Source: Aliarcobacter thereius LMG 24486
Lineage (GTDB): Bacteria; Campylobacterota; Campylobacteria; Campylobacterales; Arcobacteraceae
Direction: 5' to 3'
NCBI RefSeq assembly: GCF_004214815.1
Contig: NZ_CP035926.1
Span: 1,798,001-1,862,000, forward strand
DNA length: 64,000 nucleotides
A program made the position numbers and the translations under genes. Shown here one piece after another: positions 11,617-19,878 of this stretch. Below the pieces are notes generated by a model that saw only the letters and a program-made list of their open reading frames with translations, did not search any database and was not told the DNA's origin. How positions within the stretch are numbered: the stretch's first letter is position 1; each line of letters begins with the position of its first letter.

Positions 11617-13246
11617 CTTTCAAAATTATATTTTCAAGATGCCTTACATATTCTAAAGAATCTTCAATATTTGAAAAGCTTGTAACATAATCAAATTTTG
11701 CTCTTTCTAATTTTTTTAATACTCTATTATTTAATCCTGAAAGAATAAGTTTTTTATTTTTTGCTGCAAATGTATCTATAATAGATTTTAAAGCAACCAT
11801 AGCTGTCATATCAATCATAGAAACATTTTTCATATTTAAAATAACAATATCTCTTTTATCACTTGAGCTAAGTAGTGTTTTCATAGCTTTTTGTGCAGCT
11901 CCAAAAAACATTGGTCCATTTATATCATAAATCAAAACATTTTTTGGCAAATCTGGATGTAGAGTTTTATTTTCACTTACAAGTTCAATTGAGTATAACT
12001 CAATAGTTCTTTTTATAAATAGAACTGAAGCTAATCCAATACCAACTGCAACTGCAACTTGCATATCAATTAAAACAGTCAATGAAAAACATGTAAGAAG
12101 TACATATATATCATCTTTTGGTGCAGTTTTAATAATATTTTTAAAGTGTTTAATTTCACTCATATTCCAAGCAACTATCAATAAAAGAGCAGATAATCCA
12201 GCCATTGGAAGATAAGAGATATATGGAGCAATGAATAAAATTGAAACTAAAATAAATAAAGAGTGAACTATACTTGCTAGTTTTGCTGTTCCACCTGCAT
12301 TTATATTTGCAACCGTTCTTGCTATTGCAGCAGTTGCTGGAATTCCTCCAAAAAATGGAACAACAATATTTGTGATTCCTTGACCTATTAACTCTTTATT
12401 TGGATCTGTTTTATTACCTGTTATTCCATCACTAATAACTGCACACAATAAAGATTCCAAAGCACCTAAAATTGCAATTGCAATTGCATGAGGAAGTAGT
12501 TTTGTAATTAAAGCAAAATTTATCTCTTCTGGTTTTAAAAACTCCCAAGGAAGAATAAACTGTAAAGGAATTGGTGGAATTCCTGTTCCACTATTTTCTC
12601 CAACTTCATAAGAAAAAGTTGAATGAATAGTTGCAATATTTAGCCCAAACTTATGATTAAAATATGCTACAAGCAGAGTTACTATACTTAAAGCTATCAA
12701 AGCTGGTGGAATCTTACTTTTTGATTTTTTCCATAAAATAAGAATAAGCAAAGTTAAACTAGCAGTTAAAAATTCATATAAGTTTATTGTAGGAAAAGAT
12801 TGAAAAAGTAAAAAAATTTTATCAAGATATGAACCTGTAAAGTTCTCAATTGTAAGTCCAAAAAAATCTTTTATCTGAAAAGTTGCAATTACAACAGCAA
12901 TTCCAGAAGTAAATCCAACTGTAACTGGATATGGAACAAGTTCTATTAGATTTCCTAACTTAAATGCACCAACTAAAACTAAAATAACTCCTGACATAAG
13001 TCCACAAAGTAAAAGTCCAGTTACTCCGAACTCTTGAACAATAGGAATTAAAATTACTATAAAAGCAGCTGTTGGTCCTGATATATTTACCTTACTTGAA
13101 CCAAATATAGCTGCAATAATTCCAGCAATAATTGCAGTATAAAGCCCTAGTTCTGGTGGAACTCCCGTTCCAATAGCAAGTGCCATAGATAAAGGAAGAG
13201 CAATAATTCCAACCGTAAGACCAGCAAAAATATTACTTTTTATCAT
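11606..13246 (-). CDS. SulP family anion transporter with STAS domain
   Basis: A 546-residue inner-membrane protein: about 11-14 hydrophobic segments (residues 1-410) followed by a cytoplasmic STAS domain (about 425-540; DIVILNMKNVSMIDMTA). The N-terminus GLTVGIIALPLSMALAIGTG is the SulP signature. Members carry sulfate, bicarbonate or organic anions, and the substrate is not evident here. It lies 11 bases after a lipoprotein gene on the same strand, so the two are probably one operon. Confidence 0.9.
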   Translation of the reverse strand: MIKSNIFAGLTVGIIALPLSMALAIGTGVPPELGLYTAIIAGIIAAIFGSSKVNISGPTAAFIVILIPIVQEFGVTGLLLCGLMSGVILVLVGAFKLGNLIELVPYPVTVGFTSGIAVVIATFQIKDFFGLTIENFTGSYLDKIFLLFQSFPTINLYEFLTASLTLLILILWKKSKSKIPPALIALSIVTLLVAYFNHKFGLNIATIHSTFSYEVGENSGTGIPPIPLQFILPWEFLKPEEINFALITKLLPHAIAIAILGALESLLCAVISDGITGNKTDPNKELIGQGITNIVVPFFGGIPATAAIARTVANINAGGTAKLASIVHSLFILVSILFIAPYISYLPMAGLSALLLIVAWNMSEIKHFKNIIKTAPKDDIYVLLTCFSLTVLIDMQVAVAVGIGLASVLFIKRTIELYSIELVSENKTLHPDLPKNVLIYDINGPMFFGAAQKAMKTLLSSSDKRDIVILNMKNVSMIDMTAMVALKSIIDTFAAKNKKLILSGLNNRVLKKLERAKFDYVTSFSNIEDSLEYVRHLENIILKEKA

Positions 13247-13257
13247 TTTATCTATCT

Positions 13258-13869
13258 TTATTTAGCATATATTTTTTTTGAAAAATCTTTTTTCTTATCT
13301 TGATATAATGAGTCAAAATAGTTTGATTTTTCACTATCTTCTTTTATATATTGTCCATTTGAATATAAAATCACTAACTCTTTTTGTGCATCTTTAACTC
13401 CAGCATTTGCTGAAAATTCAAGAAGCTTAATAGCCTTTTTTGCATCATCATTTGCTAAATAATAAAAAGATATTTTATATGCAGCTATTGGATCTAATTT
13501 TTCAACATCTTTTAAAAGTTTAATTGCCATCTCTTCATCTTTTTTATAGAAAATTCCGTTTTCATACATTGAAGATAAAAAAACATTTGCATAGATATTT
13601 CCAGCCTCTTTTGCTAAAAGGAATCTATCTTTAGCAACAGTTGAGTTTCCTATTTTAAGCTCATAAATTCCCAATCTTAATTGTGCAAAACTATTTTTAT
13701 AAGCTATTAAATCATAACAATCCATCTCTAGTTTTACTTTTTTATTTATACAAGAATCTGCTGTTTGTAACTCTGATTGTAAAACTTCACTATTTTTATA
13801 TTTTGAAAAACAAGCAGTAAAAGCAAAAGAGATTAAGATTATTATTGAATATTTAATAAATTGTGACAT
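13258..13869 (-). CDS. Lipoprotein with Sel1/TPR-like repeats
   Basis: A 203-residue protein with a type II signal peptide: a hydrophobic run (residues 8-17) ends at Cys20 in FTAC. The rest is helical and alanine-rich with Sel1-like repeat character (for example NIYANVFLSSMYENG and DAQKELVILYSNGQ), typical of scaffold proteins. It is upstream of the SulP gene and probably co-transcribed. The partner and role are unknown. Confidence 0.75.
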   Translation of the reverse strand: MSQFIKYSIIILISFAFTACFSKYKNSEVLQSELQTADSCINKKVKLEMDCYDLIAYKNSFAQLRLGIYELKIGNSTVAKDRFLLAKEAGNIYANVFLSSMYENGIFYKKDEEMAIKLLKDVEKLDPIAAYKISFYYLANDDAKKAIKLLEFSANAGVKDAQKELVILYSNGQYIKEDSEKSNYFDSLYQDKKKDFSKKIYAK

Positions 13870-13979
13870 AAATGCTCCCCAGAAAGAATATAATGAATTT
13901 TATCATCTTTTCATTCATTTGTAGTTAAGACGATTTAAGATATCATAAAAACTAATTCAAATTTTATTTTCGGAGCTAA

Positions 13980-15713
13980 ATGCAAGAGGTAATAGACTTT
14001 CTAAAAGAAAAAGATGTAGAAAATACAAAATTTTTTGCACAATTAAAATGTAGTATTGATGAAGCAAAAATCCTGCAATATCTATCAAAAGAGTATATGC
14101 AAGGAAGAGATGTTTTAAGTGTGATTGATATATTAACTCAATTTTATAATATTGAAAAATATGAACATCTTGAGAAGCTAAATATTATAAAATCACTTTT
14201 AGAGTTGGGTTGGGTTATTCAAATAGCTTTTGAACAAGTAAAACTAAATGAAGCCTCAAAATTTGAGCTAATAAACTCTTCAATATCTTTATCAAGTGCA
14301 TATTTAAAAATGCTAGAAAGCGGAACTAGTGAATTTATATTACCTGAAATAAGAAATTATAGTGACCACTTGGAATACTTACAAGATCAATTTCTAAAAA
14401 TTGATATTTCTCAACAACTAAATAGTGTAAAAAGAAATTTTGATATAAATTCTCCAAATACAAGCAGACTTAAAAACAAACTTCTACTTATTGAAAATAG
14501 AATTAAAGATAGAATAAATGCAACAACAAATAAAATTTTAATAGAAGAGTTTTTTAAAGAACACAATTTAAATGAACAAGAGCAAACACTATTTCTAGCT
14601 TTGTTAAAAGAAGAATATAGTGGCGGAGATGGAACATTAAGAGAGATGAACTATCTACTTGAACTAATCTCAAATGATGATTATGAAAAAATAAAATATA
14701 GAAGTTTACTAGAAGAAAGCTCAACACTTATTTCAAAAAATCTATTTGATTATGATGAAGTTTTAACTCCTTTTGGTGGAATAAATAGAAACTTTTACAT
14801 AACAGATGAAGTTTTATATAAAATATCTCATCCAAATAAAAAAGGTTCTGCTGTTGCAAAAATAAAACTTGAAACAATCATAAAAGAGCAAGAGATGTTT
14901 GAGCTAATCACGACAACTAAGACTTTAGAAGATGTAGTTTTAAATCCAAAAACAAAAGAGACTTTAGATAATCTTTTAAAACAAGTTGATAAAAGTGTTA
15001 TAAATAGACTTAAATCTTGGGGAATAAAAGATAAAAAAAGAGGAATTGATGCAAAAATCATATTTTATGGTCTTGCTGGAACTGGAAAAACAATCACAGC
15101 TTTAGCTCTTGCAAGATCACTAAAAAAAGATGTTCTTAGTTTTGATTGCTCTAAAATTTTATCAATGTATATAGGTGAAAGTGAAAAAAATGTACGAAAT
15201 ATATTTGATAAATATAATGAAATAAAAGAGCAAACAAAAACTGAACCTGTTTTACTTTTAAATGAAGCTGACCAATTTTTAAGCTCAAGAACAAGCGGAA
15301 CTGGAAGTAGTGCTGATAAAATGCATAACCAAATGCAAAATATATTTTTGGAACAAATCGAAAGATTTGATGGAATTTTAATAGCTACTACAAATCTACT
15401 TGAAAACCTTGATAAAGCATTCTCAAGAAGATTTAATTACAAAATAGAATTTACAAAACCAAACCATGAACAAAGAGTAAAATTATGGAAGAAACTAACT
15501 CCTAGTGCTTTACCTTTAGAAAAAGATTTTGATTTTGAAAAAATTGCAAATCATGAACTTACAGGTGGGCAAATAGAGCTTGTGATTAAAAATACAGCTT
15601 ATAAATTAGCTGTAAATGATAATGCAGTTTTTACAATAGATGATTTTGAAGAGCAGATTACAAAAGAGAAAAAGTCTCAATTTGATAAAGAGACAAAAGT
15701 TGGATTTTTTTAA
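13980..15713 (+). CDS. AAA-family ATPase
   Basis: A 577-residue cytoplasmic protein: a helical N-terminal half (1-340) of unknown fold, then one AAA module. Walker A is GLAGTGKT (364-371). The Walker B region reads LLLNEAD (425-431), with Asn where the usual Asp stands. Sensor-like TTN (470-472) and FSRRF (481-485, arginine fingers) follow. TCGGAG precedes the ATG. It is followed 11 bases later by the unknown gene at 15725. The function is unknown; AAA proteins of this shape usually remodel protein complexes. Confidence 0.8.
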   Translation: MQEVIDFLKEKDVENTKFFAQLKCSIDEAKILQYLSKEYMQGRDVLSVIDILTQFYNIEKYEHLEKLNIIKSLLELGWVIQIAFEQVKLNEASKFELINSSISLSSAYLKMLESGTSEFILPEIRNYSDHLEYLQDQFLKIDISQQLNSVKRNFDINSPNTSRLKNKLLLIENRIKDRINATTNKILIEEFFKEHNLNEQEQTLFLALLKEEYSGGDGTLREMNYLLELISNDDYEKIKYRSLLEESSTLISKNLFDYDEVLTPFGGINRNFYITDEVLYKISHPNKKGSAVAKIKLETIIKEQEMFELITTTKTLEDVVLNPKTKETLDNLLKQVDKSVINRLKSWGIKDKKRGIDAKIIFYGLAGTGKTITALALARSLKKDVLSFDCSKILSMYIGESEKNVRNIFDKYNEIKEQTKTEPVLLLNEADQFLSSRTSGTGSSADKMHNQMQNIFLEQIERFDGILIATTNLLENLDKAFSRRFNYKIEFTKPNHEQRVKLWKKLTPSALPLEKDFDFEKIANHELTGGQIELVIKNTAYKLAVNDNAVFTIDDFEEQITKEKKSQFDKETKVGFF

Positions 15714-15724
15714 GAAGGAAAATT

Positions 15725-16483
15725 ATGAATTTAGAAAAATATGATTATATTTTAAGCATTGGAACTTTTTTTGAAGATAAAAATTTATTTGAAAATATTA
15801 AAAAAGTATCAGATTTTACATATATGCACCCTATTGATAAAGCTAGTTTAAAAGAGTTTTATTCTCAATTTATAAAATATGAAGTAGGAAGTGAAGAGGC
15901 TGTTTTAGCTTTGGTTTTATACTTCTTTACAAATAATAGATCAAAAGAGTTAGAAGATTATTTAGAAGAGCTTGATATTGGTTATTTATCTGCTGAAAGC
16001 TCTTGCGGAGAAGAGGAGTTTGAAGATAGTTTTGAACTATTTAAAAAAGCTTCAAACAAAGCTTTAGTTTTAGGAGATGATTTAGAAAATCATCAAAATA
16101 TAGAAAATATTTTAGCAATCTTAAAAAACATAGAAAAATATTCAGATTTTGAACTAGTTTTTACAAATAAAAAGCTTGAAAATAGTTTTAAAAATTACTC
16201 TAATTTCACATTAAATGAACCAGAAGAGTTAAAAAGTTTTAATGGAACAATTTTATATTTTTCAAATGACTCTTCATTAGGTACTAACTTAGTAGCTAGT
16301 CAAACATTTTTAAATATTGCAAAGCTAAATGACAAAGATTTTGTATCTTTTTCTATAAATAACAAAGAGTATAAAAAGCAAATAATCTTAGATAAAAATC
16401 TTTTAGGAACTATTGCTTTAATAAATGAAAATATCTCTACTTATAGTTTTTCTAAAGTAGTTTTAAAAAAGGAAGAAATATGA
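15725..16483 (+). CDS. Hypothetical protein, 252 aa
   Basis: An acidic protein without signal peptide or membrane segment. I do not recognise it firmly. The segments NKALVLGDDLENHQNIENILAIL and the C-terminal IILDKNLLGTIAL faintly resemble the C-terminal part of NuoG-type complex I subunits of this phylum, so an accessory respiratory role is possible but weakly supported. Two Cys are present around residue 94. AAGGAAAATT precedes the ATG, and its TGA overlaps the mqnD ATG by 4 bases, so it is coupled to menaquinone synthesis. Confidence 0.6.
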   Translation: MNLEKYDYILSIGTFFEDKNLFENIKKVSDFTYMHPIDKASLKEFYSQFIKYEVGSEEAVLALVLYFFTNNRSKELEDYLEELDIGYLSAESSCGEEEFEDSFELFKKASNKALVLGDDLENHQNIENILAILKNIEKYSDFELVFTNKKLENSFKNYSNFTLNEPEELKSFNGTILYFSNDSSLGTNLVASQTFLNIAKLNDKDFVSFSINNKEYKKQIILDKNLLGTIALINENISTYSFSKVVLKKEEI

Positions 16484-17346
16484 AAAATATAAGTGTAGCT
16501 CACTCACCTGATGCAGATGATATATTTATGTATTATGCTATTAAATTTGGTTGGGTTGATATAAAAGATGCCAAATTTGAAAATATTGCGGATGATATTG
16601 AAACATTAAATCAAGCAACTTTAAAAGGAGTTTATGACATTTGTGCAATATCTTTTGCTCTTTATCCTTTTGTAAAAGACGATTATGCTCTTTTGAAAAC
16701 TGCTGTCTCTTTTGGTGAGGGATATGGTCCAAAACTAATTAAGAAAAAAGGTGTAAAACTAAAAAGGAATTTCAAAGTTGCTTTAAGTGGAGAATTTACA
16801 ACAAATGCACTAATATTTAAAATCTCTTATCCAGAAGCAAGAATCATTTATATGAATTTTTTAGATATTGAACAAGCTGTAATAGATGGAAAAGTTGATG
16901 CTGGAGTTTTAATTCATGAATCAATTTTGACTTACAATAATGAGCTTGAAGTAGAAGCTGAAGTTTGGGATCTTTGGCAAAATTTATGCGAAGATAAAAC
17001 TCTTCCTTTACCTCTTGGTGGAATGTGTTTAAGAAGATCTATTCCTTTAATTGATGCTATAAAATATGAAAATGTTTTAATAAAAGCTGTTGATGTAGCA
17101 AATAAAAATAGAAAAACTTTAGCTCCAATGCTCTTAGAAAAAGGTTTAATAAGAGTTGATGCTCCAACTTTAGATAAATATTTAGATTTATATGCAAATG
17201 ATAACTCTGTAAATTTAAGTCCAATTCAATATAAAGCTATAAATAAACTTTTTGAACTTGGTTATAAACATGGTTTTTACCAAAATTTAATAAAAGCAGA
17301 AGAGTTTTTAATCCCAAGTGAGTATGAAGAGCTAAGAAACAGTTAA
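16480..17346 (+). CDS. mqnD: 1,4-dihydroxy-6-naphthoate synthase MqnD
   Basis: Converts cyclic dehypoxanthinyl futalosine to 1,4-dihydroxy-6-naphthoate in the futalosine route to menaquinone, the route used by Campylobacterota. The 288 residues have the periplasmic-binding-like fold of the family, beginning AHSPDADDIFMYYA and including LPLPLGG near residue 175. The gene overlaps its upstream neighbour by 4 bases and murB by 1 base (TAATG). Confidence 0.93.
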   Translation: MKNISVAHSPDADDIFMYYAIKFGWVDIKDAKFENIADDIETLNQATLKGVYDICAISFALYPFVKDDYALLKTAVSFGEGYGPKLIKKKGVKLKRNFKVALSGEFTTNALIFKISYPEARIIYMNFLDIEQAVIDGKVDAGVLIHESILTYNNELEVEAEVWDLWQNLCEDKTLPLPLGGMCLRRSIPLIDAIKYENVLIKAVDVANKNRKTLAPMLLEKGLIRVDAPTLDKYLDLYANDNSVNLSPIQYKAINKLFELGYKHGFYQNLIKAEEFLIPSEYEELRNS

Positions 17347-18131
17347 TGGAAAACTACTTTAAAACAATAGATTTTAAAAGATACTCTTCAATTCATATTG
17401 GAAGCCAAAAAGAAGTTTTAGTAATAAATCAAATATCAGATTATGAAGATTATCAGATTATTGGAAGAGGAAATAATCTTCTAATCTCTCCAGATTGCAA
17501 TAAAAAATTTGCAATTTTAGGTGAAAACTTTGATTATATAGAAGAAAAAGAAAATCTAATTTATGTTGGATGTGCTACAAGTAGTGGAAAACTTCTTACT
17601 TATACAAGAAAAAATAATATTGCAAATTTAGAGTTTTTAGCAAAATTACCTGGAAATCTAGGTGGTTTAGTAAAAATGAATGCTGGGCTTAAATCTTGGG
17701 AAATTTTTAATTATATTCACTCTATAAAGACAAAAGATGGATATATAAAAAAAGAAGATTTGGATTTTTCTTATAGACATACAAATATAAATACAATTAT
17801 TTATGAAGTAGTTTTCCAAAAAGAGCTAGGCTTTAGCAAAGAAAGACAAGATGAATTTGTGAAGATGAGAGACAATCAACCAAATATTGCAAGTGCTGGA
17901 AGCTGTTTTAAAAATCCAAAAAATGATTTTGCAGGAAGAGTTATAGAAGCTGTTGGATTAAAAGGATATAGAATTGGAGATATGGAGTTTTCAAATACTC
18001 ATGCAAACTTCTTAGTAAATCATGGAAATGGTACATTTGAAGATGCAATTTCTTTGATAAATCTTGCAAAACAAAAAGTAAAAGAACAATTTAACATAGA
18101 ATTAGAAACCGAGATTATAGTTTTTTCTTAA
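17346..18131 (+). CDS. murB: UDP-N-acetylenolpyruvoylglucosamine reductase MurB
   Basis: FAD enzyme that reduces UDP-GlcNAc-enolpyruvate to UDP-MurNAc in peptidoglycan synthesis. At 261 residues it is the short form usual in this phylum. GRGNNLLIS is the FAD-binding motif, LPGNLGGLVKMNAG the second flavin loop, SAGSCFKNP carries the catalytic Ser region, and NTHANFLVN is near the C-terminus. It starts within the mqnD stop. Confidence 0.95.
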   Translation: MENYFKTIDFKRYSSIHIGSQKEVLVINQISDYEDYQIIGRGNNLLISPDCNKKFAILGENFDYIEEKENLIYVGCATSSGKLLTYTRKNNIANLEFLAKLPGNLGGLVKMNAGLKSWEIFNYIHSIKTKDGYIKKEDLDFSYRHTNINTIIYEVVFQKELGFSKERQDEFVKMRDNQPNIASAGSCFKNPKNDFAGRVIEAVGLKGYRIGDMEFSNTHANFLVNHGNGTFEDAISLINLAKQKVKEQFNIELETEIIVFS

Positions 18132-18419
18132 ATATTATCTCTTATGCTGTTAAAGAAGTTTCTCATTCAAAAATTATAAATTTAGATTTTTAATATGAAA
18201 AAAGATTTAAAAATCACTTATCTAAAAAACCAATGAAGTTTTTAAAGAAGTGATAATTGAAGATATTGGCTTTAGAGGAGATATCTATTAATATTTATTA
18301 AATTCTTTATTCTCAATCCATTTTTAATCTCATATATTTACATTATTTAAAATTAAAGTTAAACAAAGGTTAATTAAACTAGTATTAAGAAAAGTAATTA
18401 TTTTAAAGGGGTTTTTGAT
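18132..18419 (+). other. Intergenic region with possible gene remnant
   Basis: This 288 base gap contains short open stretches that look like ends of broken genes: a 20-codon stretch after murB ending near 18195 and a 14-codon stretch ending at about 18290 (…EDIGFRGDIY then stop). None has a usable start and length. The last 70 bases are very AT-rich and end in AAAGGGG before the next ATG, so they hold the promoter and ribosome binding site of the gene at 18420. Confidence 0.35.
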
Positions 18420-19790
18420 ATGATTATAAATACAAGTGCATCTTCATTTAGCTCACAAAGTGGAATTAAAGTAACACAACACAATAATTCTTCAAATAAC
18501 TCTAATAATAAAAATGAAGTAAATCTAAATATTAATTCTAATACTTTAAATAGTTTAAATAAATTATCCTCTTTAGATGAACAAACTTTTTTAAAACCTT
18601 CTGATAATAGCTATATTAATGCAGATAGTGAAGCTTGGCAAAATAAACTAAAAGAACATTATAAAACTATGAATGAGCAAAATAAGAAATTTTCAGATCC
18701 TATGCAACATATGTGGGATAAATATAACAATCCACAGTATAAATATTATATAAAAGAATTAAATACTATTGAAAGAGAAATTGCATATGAGACTGAAACA
18801 AATTATTTTTTTAGAGGCTACCTTAGTAATGCTAGTTCAAAAGATTATCTTGTAAAAGATATGAATGCAGTTTATGATAGTATATTTCAAGCCGAATCAA
18901 AGGTATATTATAGAGATAGAATAAATAATCAATTTCAAGAACTTTTAAATAGATACGATATAGATATTCCAAAAGATACAAATATTAGTTTTACTATTGA
19001 CCCTTATGATTTTAAAGTAAATGTTAGTGGAATTGATGATAATAATCTAAAAACTCTTTTAGAAGATGCTCTAAATACAGCAGATAATTCAAAAAACCTT
19101 TATATTCATATTATACAAAGTAATTATGAATATAAAAATACTCAAATAAATAGAAGTAATGAAGCTAAATATCAGATATTTCATGAGATAAAAGATAAAA
19201 CGGGTTATGATTTAAGAGATTTAGAAAACAAAGATGGAAAGTTTTTTACACAAGATGGAGTAGATATTATAGAATTATATAAAGAAGGTGTTATAAAATC
19301 AAATGATATTCCTGAACAATACAAAGGTTTAATGTTTGACCATAATGTAAAAATATTAAATGATTTAGCTCTTAAAGGATTTGATAATGTTCCTGATATG
19401 AATCTTTCAATAGATTATAAAAATGGAAGTTTTTATGATGTTGGTCAAAATGAAAACTTTGGTTCTGAAAAAAGAGATTGGATTGATAAGCTAAAAACCT
19501 CTTTACCAAAAACTTTTGGTGAAGCTTTTCAAACTGACAAATCAAGTATAGAAAATAATAAAACTAAACAAGATATTATAAAAGAATCACTAGATATTGA
19601 AGATTCAAATTTAAATTTATTTAAATCAAACAATATTGATTTAATAGATAAATATAAAGATAATCCAGAATTACTAAAACTTCTTCTTATTCAAAAATAT
19701 CTATTTGGTAAAAGTGATGATAAATTAGATAAGAAATTCTTTGAATTACTTGAAGATTGGGAAGAACTAAAATCTAATTCTAAAGTATAG
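18420..19790 (+). CDS. Hypothetical protein, 456 aa (possible DUF4885-like)
   Basis: A hydrophilic protein with no signal peptide or membrane segment. The first 60 residues are rich in Ser and Asn (low complexity), resembling the flexible start of secreted or flagellar-exported proteins. The rest is helical with many Asp, Lys and Tyr. I recall similar Ser/Asn-led proteins grouped as DUF4885 in Bacillus and Campylobacterota, but cannot confirm it. AAAGGGG is placed 8 bases before the ATG. It is monocistronic, between murB and topA, with decayed sequence just upstream. Function unknown. Confidence 0.7.
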   Translation: MIINTSASSFSSQSGIKVTQHNNSSNNSNNKNEVNLNINSNTLNSLNKLSSLDEQTFLKPSDNSYINADSEAWQNKLKEHYKTMNEQNKKFSDPMQHMWDKYNNPQYKYYIKELNTIEREIAYETETNYFFRGYLSNASSKDYLVKDMNAVYDSIFQAESKVYYRDRINNQFQELLNRYDIDIPKDTNISFTIDPYDFKVNVSGIDDNNLKTLLEDALNTADNSKNLYIHIIQSNYEYKNTQINRSNEAKYQIFHEIKDKTGYDLRDLENKDGKFFTQDGVDIIELYKEGVIKSNDIPEQYKGLMFDHNVKILNDLALKGFDNVPDMNLSIDYKNGSFYDVGQNENFGSEKRDWIDKLKTSLPKTFGEAFQTDKSSIENNKTKQDIIKESLDIEDSNLNLFKSNNIDLIDKYKDNPELLKLLLIQKYLFGKSDDKLDKKFFELLEDWEELKSNSKV

Positions 19791-19878
19791 ATTTAATTAT
19801 AATTAAATTTTGCATTAAGAAAACCTTACAAATTTTATGTTAGAATGCAAACTTTTATAAAATATGAAGGTAATTTAA

